DNA of 64,000 nt from Williamsoniiplasma luminosum (GCF_002803985.1 NZ_CP024963.1:744001-808000), one strand, 5' to 3'; counted from the first letter of the stretch, positions 1-11,335 are shown. The notes: generated by a model not told the origin, from the letters alone. A program made the numbers and translations.

Positions 1-465
1 GCATTCATCAACAACAACATAGTTTGCACTTGTTAATTTTAAAGCGTCCATTGAATATAATTCATTCAATCTAGTTGGAGTTCCAATTGCGATTGTTGGT
101 TGTTTTTTATTCAGTGCTTCTTGGTCTTTTTTGATATCTTCTCCCCCAATATAAAGTCCAACCGAAATTCTTGGTTCATGTTTTATAAATGGTTTAACAT
201 TTTCAAATATTTGTTTGGCTAATTCTCGTGTTGGAACAATAATTAAAGCTTGAACTTTATTAGGTTGTTCAAAATCAATATTATTTAAAATAGGCAACAA
301 AAAAGAATGTGTTTTACCTGTTCCAGTATGTGCTAAAGCAATCACATTCTTATGTTTTTTGATCAATGGAATGACCTTTTCTTGGATTGATGTGGGGTTA
401 GTAAAATGCAGATCATCCAAAGTATCATTTACATATTTTTTGAAACTAAAATTTTTAAAGTTCAT
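1..465 (-). CDS. DEAD-box RNA helicase, N-terminal part (3' end outside window)
   Basis: ATP-dependent RNA helicase of the DEAD-box family, expected to remodel RNA duplexes in ribosome assembly or mRNA turnover. The visible 155 residues are the first RecA-like domain: a Q motif (FTNPTSIQ), motif I (AHTGTGKT), motif Ia (PTRELA), motif Ib (GTPTRL) and the beginning of motif II (VVVDEC, so probably DECD rather than DEAD). The start at 465 is preceded by a GGAG ribosome-binding site that lies just inside the stop codon of the upstream nif3-like gene, so it is probably the last gene of that operon. The C-terminal helicase domain is beyond base 1, so the subfamily cannot be assigned. Confidence 0.93.
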   Translation of the reverse strand, partial: MNFKNFSFKKYVNDTLDDLHFTNPTSIQEKVIPLIKKHKNVIALAHTGTGKTHSFLLPILNNIDFEQPNKVQALIIVPTRELAKQIFENVKPFIKHEPRISVGLYIGGEDIKKDQEALNKKQPTIAIGTPTRLNELYSMDALKLTSANYVVVDEC

Positions 466-474
466 ATTTTTCTC

Positions 475-1260
475 CTATTTTTTATATTGTCTTTGGATAT
501 CATATCCTAAAACAATAACTTCTTTGTTAAACGCATTTGTTAATATTTTTTGTAAATCAATTACAAAATGATTTTCCATATAATGTCCTAAATTTAATAA
601 ATTTATTTGGTTATCATTTGCATAAATTCAATGATGCCACTTAACTTCACCAGTTACAAAAGTTGCATTTTGTAATTGATTTACAACCATTGATTCACTA
701 GCACTTCCGGGAACTAAAACAAAATTTTGAATCAATGTATTGTCATTTCAATTTAAATTTACCAAATCATCATTTGAAGCAAATATTTGCTTCATTTTTT
801 CTCTTAAAACTTTTAAAGCAATAGGAGATCTTAATTTAATTTCTGTTCCTTCTTTAAATTTTCCAAAGGCACTAATCTTTTTAACATGAAAATGTTCATC
901 GAAGATATTTAAAATCGGATTGTTTGGAGAATTATCAAAATTTGTATGAATTGAATAAACGTCAATATTGTGACTATTTAATTTTTTAATCATTATTTTT
1001 TTAGCTTGGTTCTTTTTTTCATCACTTAATTCTGCAAAAACAAAAGGGTGACGCGAAATAATTAAATCCACTTTTTCTTGAATCGCCATTTCAACAACTT
1101 GGTTATTGATATCTAAACATGTCAATATTTTTTGAACATCTTTGTTAATATCAAAATCTTTTTTTGGGTTAATGATTTGTAAACCAACCTTGTCTCAATC
1201 AGCTGCTAAAGAAATCGGGAATTTCTTATCTAAATATTTTAAAATTTTGATTAATTCCAT
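475..1260 (-). CDS. Nif3-like dinuclear metal-centre family protein
   Basis: A 261-aa member of the Nif3/YbgI/DUF34 family, hexameric proteins with a dinuclear metal site and unsettled biochemical role. Family landmarks are a motif near residue 75 (ISRHPFVF), IHTNFDNSP and, near the C-terminus, GEVKWHH and LGHYMENHF. Two ligand positions look altered: the usual HH pair in the first motif reads RH, and the usual GHYxTE reads GHYMEN, so the Glu is one place early or replaced. The start overlaps the end of trmK by 10 nt, the usual trmK-nif3 pairing in Firmicutes and mollicutes. Reading frame requires UGA as Trp at several positions, for example in the segment following residue 170. Confidence 0.9.
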
Positions 1261-1922
1261 AATTGAACATATTCCTTCATTTGTTTTATTTTATTGAAAA
1301 GCTTTAATTTGGCATCTTCATCATTTTCAATTTTTAAAAATATTTTTTCTAAAAATTGAATTTGGTTTTCTAAATATATTTTATACTCCAAATTTTGCTC
1401 AAACCATTTAAAGTCTCCTAGAAAAATATTTTCTAGTTTTTTTGCTGGTTTTTGTTTATTAATTCAAATTAATCAATAACGATGTTTTTGGTCAATGAAG
1501 AAACTTTCATATTGAATAAAATAATTTTTAGCAATTGTAAATTTTCTGATTTGTTCAATTTCGGTGTTTGAACAAATCAAATAATTTTTAATTTTATCAT
1601 TATCCTTGTTAAGAATTTCGAGAATTGTTCCACTACCTAAACCTGCTAAAAAACAATATTCTATTTCATCACTAATTTGAGTGGTGAATGCCAATCCATC
1701 ACTTAAAATGGTTGGGATTTCTTTTTGAAAATTGTGCTTTTGAATATTTTTTTCAGCAATTTTTAAAGGTTTTGCATTAATATCAACGGCATAAACTTTT
1801 TTAACAATTTTATTTTTAATTAAATTGATTGGTAAAAGACCATGATCAGTTCCGATATCTGCTGCAACAAAATCACCAGGTGGAATTAAATTTACAAGTG
1901 TTTGCAATCTTTTTGAAAGCAT
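1251..1922 (-). CDS. trmK: TrmK-type tRNA (adenine-N1) methyltransferase
   Basis: A 223-aa SAM-dependent methyltransferase of the TrmK family, which makes m1A22 in tRNA. The SAM-binding motif ADIGTDHGLLPI is at residues 20-32, followed by the acidic strand VYAVDINAKPL and the LSDGLAF region; the later motif FLAGLGSGTI resembles the family's GMGG/GxGG segment. The C-terminal third, after IDQKHRYW, is a charged helical extension consistent with TrmK. It starts 1 nt before the stop region of sigA and overlaps the nif3-like gene by 10 nt, matching the conserved sigA-trmK-nif3 order of low-GC Gram-positive relatives. Confidence 0.93.
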
Positions 1923-1923
1923 T

Positions 1924-3369
1924 TTAACCTTTATAAAATTCTTTCAACAATTTACCAAGTTTGTTGGCATTATTCGGTGCTTTTAATTTGCGTACTGTTT
2001 TCGCTTCAATTTGACGAATACGTTCACGAGTTAAATTCAATTCTTTTCCAACTTCTTCTAATGTTTTTGGTGAATCATATTTGGTTAATTGTTCTAAAAT
2101 AATTGGATTTTTAAAAGTTCTTACTTTTTGAATTGATGTATCAATATGAATTTCCAATGATTTGGCTGAATCTTTCAAGTCAGATGCAAGTGGATCGTTG
2201 CACTCTTCAGCTAACCTGATTAAAGTTCTTAATTTAGTTGGAACAATTCCATAACGCATACGAATCACTTTTTCTTCACGTGGACTCATTTCAGCGAAAA
2301 CTTGGTCAATAACTTCTTTTAGAACTTCTTTTTCAGCAAATTCATTTGGAGATAACATATCTTTGTCTTCAACAAAATCTCCAAAGTGAGTATCGTCTTC
2401 ATCTCCAAATGGTTTTTCTAATGAAACTGGTTCAACACTAATTTTTTTGATTTCAACAACTTTTTCAGGAGTAATTCCCCCACCAATGCCTTCAGCAATT
2501 TCAGCATTTGTCGGTTCACGCCCTAATTCTTGGGTTAATTGTCTTTCAATTCTGGCTAATTTATTAATTGTTTCGACCATATGAACTGGAATTCTAATAG
2601 TTCTAGCTTGGTCAGCAATTGCACGAGTAATTGCTTGACGAATTCATCAAGTTGCATAAGTTGAAAATTTAAATCCTTTTGAGTAATCAAATTTATCAAC
2701 AGCCTTCATCAAACCAATGTTTCCTTCTTCGATTAAATCTGAAAAATCCAATCCACGATTTAAATGTTTACGAGCAACTGAAATAACAAGTTTTAAGTTA
2801 GATTCAATTAATTTAAACTTTCCTTCTTCAACTTCTTCAGGATCTTCTGATTCCAACATTTGCGCATAAATAATTTCTTCTGCTTTAGTTAAAACTTTTG
2901 ATGAACCAATTTTGTTGAAATAAGCTTTAATAATGTCTTGAATTTTAGTTTCGTTACTAATTGATCCAACTCTATATTTAATTGCTTGTGATTCTTTTGC
3001 ATCTTTTTTGGCTTTTTCAGCTGCCAATCGGTGTTCTTTGAATTCTTTACTAAAGTCCTCATCCTCATCTTCATGTTCTTCTTCTAAAGCTAATGCAACA
3101 TGATCTAAATCTTCGATTATTTCTTCTTCATCTTCTAAAACAATATCTTCATGGTTAGTGAAAACAGTTCCATTTTTTTCTAAACTTTCAAAGATCACAT
3201 CATGTTCTTCATCTGTAAAAAATGAAAGATTCTTAACAAGCGCTTCTTGAATTTCGTCCATTTCTAATGTTCCATTTTTTTTGACAAAATTGATGACATA
3301 ATCAACGAATTCATCTACTGTTGCAATCTTTTTAAGTTCTGCCCCTTTTAATTTATTTTTTTTAGCCAT
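1924..3369 (-). CDS. sigA: RNA polymerase primary sigma factor
   Basis: Housekeeping sigma-70 factor of 481 aa. It has an acidic N-terminal region (residues about 50-110, rich in Glu and Asp), region 1.2 around residue 130, then region 2 with [40 protein letters not shown] and the -10-reading segment immediately after (KFSTYATWWIRQ, with two TGA-encoded Trp). Region 3 starts about residue 265 and region 4 contains the helix-turn-helix [27 protein letters not shown] near the C-terminus. The gene follows dnaG with a 2-nt gap, reproducing the classic macromolecular-synthesis dnaG-rpoD pair. Promoters found in this window (TTGACA/TATAAT type) fit recognition by this factor. Confidence 0.97.
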
Positions 3370-3371
3370 GT

Positions 3372-5207
3372 TTATTTATTTCCTCTAATTTTTTCTAATT
3401 TCATAATTTCCTTGGTTAAGGCATCTTTCATTTTTGCATATGACTTTTTGATTTGAAAATCTTTTGCTTCTTTTAATCTAATATCCAATTCATCTCTTTC
3501 TTTAATTTTCTTAAAAATTTCTAAGGTTAAGAATGAATCATCCAAACTTTTTTGGGTAAATTCTATATTGTTTAATGGTGTCGTCACAATGTCCATCAGT
3601 GCAATTGAAGAATCTAAATTAGATTCTTCAATCAGCTTTAAAATCTTTTTTAAATCGTGTCCTGCGTATTGGTGATTCTTATATTTTTTGATCACTTCTT
3701 CAATGACCAAACGCATATCAACGTTGCCAATTAAATCTATTTTGTTTGAAATAGTTTCTAAAAATTCATTTGTGTTAAGTAAATTAACTAAAATTTTATT
3801 TTCAGCAATTGCTTCACCATTTTTAGATTTTGGTTTCAAATTATCTTTTTTGGTTGGTGTTGAAATCACCACTTGTTTACTCACTTCATCATTTTGATAC
3901 CCAGTATTAAAATGATGGTTATTGGTGAATGCATCATAATATTTTTTAATAACATCGATATTCATATTGGTTATTTTGGCAAGTTCATTTAGAAATGTTT
4001 CATTCACAATTAAATCGTTACTCATTTGAATAAATTCAAATGTCTCATTTAAATATTTTTTTAATCAGTCTGGATTTGATACATCATTTTCCTGATAAAG
4101 TTTTTCAATCACAAATTTGATTGGATGAATCGATTTTTCAATCATTATTTTTAAGATTTCTTGTTTGCCTTGATTAATTAATTCGTCTGGATCGTATTTA
4201 GTATCATTATTGACAATTGTGACTTTGATATTTTGTTGTAATAATTTTTTTGCAATTTTTAATGTTGCTTGAACCCCAGGACCATCTCCATCCAAAAATA
4301 AAATAATTTTAGATTTTAATTTCTTAAATAATTTAAGATGAAACTCACTCAAACTAGTCCCCATTAAAGCAATGGAGTTTTCGATTCCAATTCTTTTTAA
4401 TGCAATCACATCCATAAAACCTTCTAAAACAATAAGTTCTTTTTTCATGTTGATAATTTTCAAAACATTGTTGATATTGTATGCAAGTTCTGACTTTTTG
4501 AAGACTATTGTTTCACGACTATTAACATATTTTGGAGTGATTTCTTCCATGGTTCTGGCTGAAAATCCAATAATTTTGTCATCTTCATTTTTGATTGGAA
4601 AAATAATTCGATCAAAGAAATAATCATAAACCTTGCCATCTTTAAGCGTAATTAATTCCGCTGCTAATAATTGCTTTTGTTCATAACCTTTTTCAATCAA
4701 CTTATCATAAAGTTTAATATTTTTAGCAGCAAATCCAATATCTCAATATTCAATTTCGCTTTTCGAAATGTTTCTTTTTTGCAAATATTCCATGGCTTTC
4801 ACACCTTCAATCGAATAAATGATGGTTTTAAATAAATTCATTGCTTGTTCATTAATTTCAAAAATCTTTTCTTGTTGAGATGTATGTTTACTTCTTTGTT
4901 CACTATTTTTAATTTCGTCAAGATTGATACCAGCATTTTTAGCGACTTCAATTAATGATGTAATAAAATCCACACGTTTAAAATTTTTAACAAAATCAAT
5001 TGCATTACCACTAGCTCCACATGAAAAACATTTATAAATTTTCTTTTCTGGAGATATTGACATCGATGGTTCACTATCATTGTGAAAAGGACAGACCGCT
5101 CAAAAATTACGACCTTTTTTATGAGTTGATACATATACAGAAATTATCGAAACAATATCTGCTTTATTTAAAATTTCGTCAATTTTTTCTTTTGAGATAT
5201 TCGTCAT
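3372..5207 (-). CDS. dnaG: DNA primase
   Basis: DnaG-type primase, 611 aa, makes RNA primers for replication. The N-terminal CHC2 zinc-binding domain is visible as CPFHND at about residue 41 and [10 protein letters not shown] at about residue 61. The TOPRIM core follows, with the conserved Glu in [13 protein letters not shown] and the acidic pair in [12 protein letters not shown], consistent with metal-dependent catalysis. The last 200 residues (after [11 protein letters not shown]) are the less conserved helicase-interacting domain. The start at 5207 has a GGAGGA ribosome-binding site and lies 10 nt after glyS. The end abuts sigA. Confidence 0.97.
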
Positions 5208-5217
5208 AATCCTCCTT

Positions 5218-6582
5218 TTAGAATTTTGATTTTAAGTATGTTTTTAAAATAGAAATTTCCACTCTTTCTTGTTGCATAGTATCTCTATTTCTGACAGTAA
5301 CTTTTTGATCATTGTCAGAATCAAAATCATATGTAACCACAAAAGGAGTCCCAATTGCATCTTGACGTCTATAACGTTTACCAACATTTCCTGTTTCATC
5401 AAACGTTGCATCAAAATCATTTAACAAATCTAAATAGATTTGTTTAGCTTGTTCATTTTGTTGTTTTTGTAATGGCATAACAGCGACTTGATAAGGCACT
5501 AAATTATACGGTAATTTCATCACAATTCTTGAATTGTTATCACCTAAATCTTCTTCACAAAATGCTTGTCAAAAAATTGCTAGCATCAATCTTTCCACAC
5601 CAACACTTGGTTCAATAACAGATGCTAAAATTTTAGAATTTGTTATCGTGTCTAAATATGTTAAATCCTGTTTACTTAACGTTTGATGAGCATTTAAATC
5701 AAAAGTTCCACGATGCGCTATCCCTCAAAGTTCTCCTCATCCAAATGGAAAATTATATTCAATATCAATTGTGCGTTTTGAATAATGTGCTAAATCTTCT
5801 TGATCAATATCATTTAAACGGTATGAATCTTTTGCAAGTTCAATTTTTTGTAAAAATTTTTCAACTTCATTGACTCAATATTCGAATCAATTTTGATCCT
5901 CTTTCTCATCATAAAAGAATTCTAATTCCATTTGTTCAAATTCTCTAGTTCTAAAGATGAAATTACCTGGGGTAATTTCATTTCTAAATGACTTACCAAT
6001 TTGGCCAATTCCGAATGGTAGTTTTTTTCTTAATGTTCTTTGAGCATTTTTAAAATTGATGAAAATTCCTTGAGCAGTTTCTGGTCTTAAATACACAACT
6101 GAATTTTCATCTTCAATTACACCTTGGCTGGTTTTAAACATTAATCCAAATTGTCTTATGTTAGTAAAATCTTTTGCTTCACATTTTGGACAAATAATTC
6201 CGCTTTCCAAAATATAATTTTCTAAATCTTGATTTGACATTGAACCAATAATTTTATTTGGATCAAAATCTAAAATTAATTTATCAGCTCTAAAACGACT
6301 ATGACATTTTTTGCAATCAATTAATGGATCATTAAATCCATCAATATGCCCAGAAGCTTTTCAAACATTTGAATTCAAAATAATTGAAGAATCCAGTCCA
6401 ATATTGAAAGGATTTCTTTTCACAAAAGTATCCCATCATAATTGTTTTAATTTATTTTTAACTTCAACTCCTAGAGGTCCATAATCTCAACTATTTGCTA
6501 ATCCCCCATAAATTTCAGAACCTTGGAATACAAACCCAGAAGTTTTTAAATGACTTACTAATTCTTCCATTGTTTTTGCCAT
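5218..6582 (-). CDS. glyS: Glycyl-tRNA synthetase (single-chain, class II)
   Basis: Homodimeric eukaryote/archaea-like glycyl-tRNA synthetase (GlyQS), 454 aa, typical for mollicutes and other low-GC Gram-positives. Class II motifs are visible: the N-terminal [24 protein letters not shown] block, motif 2 in [26 protein letters not shown], and the anticodon-binding C-terminus with [15 protein letters not shown]. Zinc-finger-like Cys pairs (CKKCHS and CPKCEA) sit in the insertion between residues 85 and 150. It is first in a glyS-dnaG-sigA series and has its own promoter upstream at 6652-6679. Confidence 0.97.
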
Positions 6583-6607
6583 ATTATTCTCCTTTATTTA
6601 AAACAAG

Positions 6608-6628
6608 AAAAGTCGCTTGACGACCTTT
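6608..6628 (-). promoter_or_regulatory. Leader hairpin upstream of glyS
   Basis: In the glyS transcript an 8-bp stem (AAAGGUCG / CGACUUUU, one G-U pair) with a 5-nt loop lies about 25-45 nt before the start codon. A T-box riboswitch would be the expected control of a glyS gene in Gram-positive relatives, but I do not see the conserved T-box sequence, and the leader (about 60 nt) is too short for one. Function unknown; it may stabilise the 5' end. Confidence 0.4.
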
Positions 6629-6651
6629 TTTGCATCCAACATACTAAGGTG

Positions 6652-6679
6652 ATTTTAGACCTTATAGGTGTTTTGTCAA
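6652..6679 (-). promoter_or_regulatory. Promoter for the glyS-dnaG-sigA operon
   Basis: A consensus -35 TTGACA (6679-6674) and a -10 TAAAAT (6657-6652) separated by 16 nt on the minus strand, lying just after the recO stop codon. This gives a leader of roughly 60 nt before glyS. Confidence 0.75.
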
Positions 6680-6691
6680 CCTATTATAAGT

Positions 6692-7459
6692 TTATACGTT
6701 TTTAAGGTTTTTGACAAATTCTTTCTCTTTAATTTGCTCTAAAATCGGATTTCAAATTCCTAATGTTTGCTCATAATAATTAAACAAATGTTTAACAAGG
6801 TAAATATGATATTTAATCGGAACAATTTGGATTTCTTCTGTTTCAACATTTGTTGTTTTTAATTTCATGATATAACTCACAAATTCAGCTGATTGAATTG
6901 GATCATCTTCTCTCACACAATTTGGACACACCAATCCATAATCTTCAAAATTAAATGCACGATAAAATTTGTATGAACGATAACATCTATAACATTGATT
7001 CAAGATTCAATCCCCACCAAAGAATTGAATCAATTTGAATAATGTTAAAACAAAATTGGAAAATGGGTTTTCATTCAAATTGATTTTTTCCAGTAAATTT
7101 AACAAAATTGTATAAATTCTAAAATTTTTTTGTCTGTCTAAAGTTGCCTGCTCAATTATCTTACCAATTGCTGAAACATACATATAATTATCATAATTTT
7201 TAGTGATTTCAAAATGGTCTTTAATTAGAATTGCTGTTTTTAATTTTGAAAGTGTATGTCTTTGTCTGGATTTGAAAATTTCAAATTCAGACAAATTAAA
7301 AGTTTGCAAAGCATATTTATTTTTAGAGGCCGGTTTATTAACCCCTAAAGCGACCATTCCAATTTTGCCATATTTATCACTAAAAATTGTAAGCACTTGG
7401 TGATTATCTTCATAATCAATTGAATTTAAAACAATTCCTTTAAACGATGTTGTTGACAT
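6692..7459 (-). CDS. recO: DNA repair protein RecO
   Basis: RecO recombination mediator, 255 aa, which helps load RecA on SSB-coated DNA. The N-terminal OB fold begins SFKGIVLNSIDYEDNHQVLTIFSDKYGKIGMVALG. A helical middle domain follows, and then a zinc-binding segment CYRCYRSYKFYRAFNFEDYGLVCPNC with two CxxC pairs near residue 155. The frame crosses a TGA Trp just before that zinc module. It follows era by 8 nt in the conserved ybeY-era-recO series, and the glyS promoter overlaps the sequence immediately after its stop. Confidence 0.95.
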
Positions 7460-7467
7460 AAAAACCT

Positions 7468-8373
7468 CTAATATTTATTTTTATCATATCCCAACATTTT
7501 AATTAAACTTGGTGAATTTCTTCAGTTTTCTTTGACTTTAATAAACAAATCTAATTCAATATTTTTTTCATAAAGCTGTTTTAGCTCTTTTCTTGATTTA
7601 TATTTAATGTCTTTGATCTTGCTTCCCTTTTGACCGATGATAATACTTTTTTGACTTTCTCGCTCAACAACAATTGTGGCCACAATATTAATTGTTGACT
7701 CATCTTCTTCTAATTCATCGATTAAGATTGCAACTGAATGCGGAATTTCTTGACCAGTTTTAAATAAGATGTTTTCTCTAATGATTTCTCTAATTGCAAA
7801 TCTATTTGGTTGGTCAGTGACCATGTCTTCATCATAAAATTGATAATCATTTTCAGGTAAATGTTTTAAAATTAAATCTTTTAAAAGGTCAACATTAACG
7901 TCTTTTGTCGAACTAATAATAATAATTTCTTCAAAATCATTATTAACCATTTCGTTTCATTCTTGAGTTTTTTGAAATAACTCATTTTTTGAAACTAAAT
8001 CAGATTTAGTAATCACTAAAAATTTGATCACATCTTGTTTTTCAAGTTGTTTCAAAATGAATTTATCATTGGTCCCAATTGTTTCATCGGCCGGAACTAA
8101 AAAGATAACAATATCAACATCTTTCATTGATTTCAATGCTGAAGCATTCATAAAGCGGTCAAGTTCTTTTTTAGAAGTATGCACACCTGGTGTATCAATA
8201 AAAATCATTTGGTATTCATCTTTTTTGGTCAGAATTCCTCGGATGTTATTTCTTGTTGTTTGGGCTTTATTAGTTACAATTGAAATTTTGTGACCAATCA
8301 TTTTATTAATTAGGGTTGATTTACCAACATTTGGACGCCCTACGATTGATATAAATCCACTTTTAAAACTCAT
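7468..8373 (-). CDS. era: GTPase Era
   Basis: Era GTPase, 301 aa, binds the 3' end of 16S rRNA during 30S maturation. The G1 motif GRPNVGKSTLIN is at residues 11-22, G3 is DTPGVH, and G4 is TKSD. The C-terminal KH domain carries VERESQKSIIIGQKGSKIKDI with the GxxG loop. Its start overlaps ybeY by 11 nt, which suggests translational coupling. Confidence 0.96.
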
Positions 8374-8872
8374 TTTCTTTTACCTCATAATCTTCTTCAA
8401 TAAATTTGATTTCATAATTTATTTTATTTTTTAATAATATTTTTGTTTGCAAGTCAAACATTTCTTTTTCATCATCAAGATTCGTTTCGTGATCAAAACC
8501 CAAAAGATGTAAGAAACCATGAACAAATAAAAATCCCATTTCTTCAACAACTGTATGTTGATATTTAATACTTTTTCTTTGTGCTTCAGCAAAGCAAATA
8601 AATATATCCCCAATTTCTCGAAAACCTAACGCCTCAACTTCTTGATTGGTCATTTCAATTGGGAATGAAATGACGTCTGGAATATAATTTTTATGGCGAT
8701 ATTCCAAATTCATTTTTTGAGCTTCTTGCTCATCGATAAAATTTATCGATAAATTTAAATTTTCATTTTTTAACTCAAGGATTTTAACGGCCGAGACAAT
8801 TATTTTTTTAGCTAATTTTTGATATTCTTGCATTTCTGTACTAGTTTGATTTTGAAATGAAATTTTTAGCAT
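8363..8872 (-). CDS. ybeY: Endoribonuclease / rRNA maturation factor YbeY
   Basis: A 169-aa zinc-dependent endoribonuclease of the UPF0054 family, involved in 16S rRNA 3' processing and ribosome quality control. The diagnostic metal motif HGFLHLLGFDHE (three His) is at about residues 116-127, preceded by the VISFPIE segment. It begins the ybeY-era-recO series; an A-tract and GAGG ribosome-binding site precede the ATG at 8872. Confidence 0.95.
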   Translation of the reverse strand: MLKISFQNQTSTEMQEYQKLAKKIIVSAVKILELKNENLNLSINFIDEQEAQKMNLEYRHKNYIPDVISFPIEMTNQEVEALGFREIGDIFICFAEAQRKSIKYQHTVVEEMGFLFVHGFLHLLGFDHETNLDDEKEMFDLQTKILLKNKINYEIKFIEEDYEVKENEF

Positions 8873-8907
8873 TAAGACCTCTTTAATTTTTATTAATTAT
8901 AACATGC

Positions 8908-10698
8908 TTATTTATTTGAATAATAAATGTACTTGCAATCAATTCGTAATTGTTCAAATAAATCCAAATATTTTCTTTGTTCTGCTTGAGAAAATAAATT
9001 TAAAGGTTCAATTAAAAGAAAATATTTTTCTTTGGCAAAAAAGATCGCCAGAAAATTAATTAATTGCTTTTGTTTATTGTTCAATTCCCTAATGTCCATC
9101 ATCAATTCCATCTCATTTGCTTTTAAAAGATTAATTAAATCTAATTTGTTAAATACTTCTTTATCGATTTCTTTGTTACCCAGAAAAATGTTTTCAGGAA
9201 TTGTTGGAAAAATCAATTGATCATTATTTGTCAGAATAAAAATTTCATCACTATTATTTGCTTGGTTGTATATTTCGTCTATTTCTGATGGAAGGTTAAT
9301 TTCTTGATTTTGAGTAATCTGAAAAGTAGATTTTTTATGGTCCAAAAAATAATTCTCAAATAGATGAAAGTTCTTTCTTTTGATAAATAAATTCATTAAT
9401 GGGTTTAGATGTTGAATTGCTAAATTCAACAAAAATGAATTTAAAATCGAAACATAAATGACGTCAAAAAAGTTTAACGAACCGATTTTCATGAGCGTGA
9501 ACATAACGACAAACAATAAGAAGTAAATAATTTTATTCATCAGTTTATGAAATAAATTATCAGTGGTTGTCACAATTTGGATTTGATTACTAATTTTGGA
9601 ATTTAATGAAACATTATCTAAAACTTGACTGCCTAAATTTTGGTCAATTCGTTTATCTTTAATTAACTTATAATTTTTGACGAATTGACCTAAATTTTGA
9701 TTTGTATTTTTTTCTTGATATTGTTTTTTGTCTTGAAATTTATCTGTTGTTAAATTACAAATAAATTTTACTAATAACAAAATCGACAACATTAATAACG
9801 AAAAGAAAACTAGTGAAGAATTAATGTTTCATATTCAAATCACACAAACAATCCCAATTGTGAAAAGGGAAAATAAATTGATCAATGTTTCCATCATCAA
9901 AAAATTAATTTTAAGATAATCGTTCATTTCCTTGAGACTATCCATGATCACCAAATCTTCAATTCCTTTATTTTTATATTTCAAATTTGCCAGTGTTTGT
10001 TTAAAAATTTTCAAATAAAAATTGTTAAAAATTTTAGTCTGAATTAAATAATAAATAAATTCTAAAATGATCGACCCAAGCGCCATGAGAGCAAATGTTG
10101 CAAAAGTTGAATAATCAATTTTTTGATTCGTAATTCATGTTGAAAATTCCATCACAAACCGACTCGTTCATAACCAAAGAAAGTTATAAGCAATTGACAA
10201 AATCGAAAGCAAAATTAAACTTAAAATTTCATTTTTTAAACTTAATCAAATTTTTTCTTTATTGAGTTGAAATTTGAATTTACCTTTTTTGCGAAAAATT
10301 AACACCTTTGATAAAAAAATTTGATTGAGTTGTTCCATATTCAAAACTTGGGGATGGGTTTTTGAAGGGTCAGAAATATAGGCTTGACCGTTTTCGATTT
10401 TGTTAATAATCACAAAATGACTAGCCCCATAATCATTTGTCACATTTAAAATAAACGGCATTTGGTGATTATTTTGTTCTAACATTTCCAGATTAGTTTC
10501 ATAACCTTTACCTTCTAATTTAAAATATTGAGCAATTGCTGATAAATCAAAGAAACTCAAACCATTTTTGTTTGAGTTATATTTGTTTTTTAATTCGTAT
10601 AAGGAAAAGCGCTTTTGTTGATGATGTTCAATCATCATCGCCAAACAAGCTCAACCACAATCCTCGTAATCTTGTTGATTAATAAATTTATACTTCAT
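8908..10698 (-). CDS. C39-peptidase ABC membrane protein with degenerate ATPase domain
   Basis: A 596-aa protein with the layout of a peptidase-containing ABC exporter. The N-terminal C39 domain has an apparently intact triad: Cys14 in DCGWACL, His94 in GASHFV and Asp110 in SDPS. Several membrane segments follow (about residues 155-310). The C-terminal region resembles an ABC ATPase in its second half: TIPENIFLG is like the Q-loop/TIxENI region, ELNNKQKQLINFLAIFFAKEK is like the signature helix, and FFLLIEPLNLF is like Walker B. However, no Walker A GxxGxGKS is present, the signature lacks SGG, and the Walker B Asp-Glu is Glu-Pro. It probably cannot hydrolyse ATP alone. No double-Gly-leader substrate gene is visible nearby. 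It follows the PfpI gene by 28 nt. Confidence 0.8.
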
Positions 10699-10726
10699 AA
10701 GTTTCCCCTATATAGATTAGGAAAAA

Positions 10727-11278
10727 TTATGAATAATTAACCACCATTTCGCTTTCAAGTTGCATTTTTGCTGTTTCACCAAGGAAATATTTAACAATTT
10801 CTAAGGCAAACGGAATTACTGTCCCGATACTTTGCCCAGTAATAATTTTTCCATCCGTAATTGCTGGTCGGGTTAAATCGATTTTGGCATGGTCTAAAAA
10901 ATTGTCGCAAGTGGGAAAATGTGTAATCTTTTTATGATCAACAATTCCAGCTTTTCCCAGCAATTGGGGAGCTGCACAAATGGCGGCAATAACTTTATCT
11001 TTTTGATAAAAAGTTTTAATCAAATCGATGATGTTTGCTTTTGTTAATAAGTGCTCAACCACTCCCCCACCAGGAATAATTAACCCGTCATAATCATCGA
11101 TTTGGATTTGATCAAGGGTTTTTTCAGCCATAAAATTAATTTGGTGTGAACCCTTGATCAACAAATCATGCACCGCAACCATCTCAACAGTAATCTTGGC
11201 TCTTCTTAAAATATCAATTGTGGCAATTGCCTCTGTTTCTTCTAATCCATCATGGAGTAATATTGCTAATTTAATCAT
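10727..11278 (-). CDS. DJ-1/PfpI family protein
   Basis: A 183-aa single-domain DJ-1/PfpI protein. It shows LLHDGLEETEA near the N-terminus (the conserved Glu), GGGVVEHLL, and the nucleophile elbow IAAICAAPQLLGKAG with the reactive Cys near residue 103. Relatives act as deglycases, chaperones or stress proteins, and the exact reaction cannot be predicted. I chose the ATG at 11278 because the GAGGTGAT ribosome-binding site lies 3-8 nt before it; two upstream in-frame ATGs overlap that site. It precedes the C39 protein by 28 nt. Confidence 0.88.
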   Translation of the reverse strand: MIKLAILLHDGLEETEAIATIDILRRAKITVEMVAVHDLLIKGSHQINFMAEKTLDQIQIDDYDGLIIPGGGVVEHLLTKANIIDLIKTFYQKDKVIAAICAAPQLLGKAGIVDHKKITHFPTCDNFLDHAKIDLTRPAITDGKIITGQSIGTVIPFALEIVKYFLGETAKMQLESEMVVNYS

Positions 11279-11304
11279 TATCATCACCTCTACAATAATT
11301 ATAA

Positions 11305-11332
11305 AAGAAAAACATCACTTGATGTTTTTCTT
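11305..11332 (-). terminator. Terminator after the FtsX-type permease
   Basis: A near-perfect inverted repeat (12-13 bp, AGAAAAACATCA and its complement) with a very short loop begins 3 nt after the permease stop codon at 11336. The outer A/T pairs give U-runs on both strands, so it may act in both directions. Confidence 0.7.
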
Positions 11333-11335
11333 GTG

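Noticed and set aside
6583-6651. T-box riboswitch before glyS
   Set aside because: Leader is too short and lacks the conserved T-box sequence; only a small hairpin is present.
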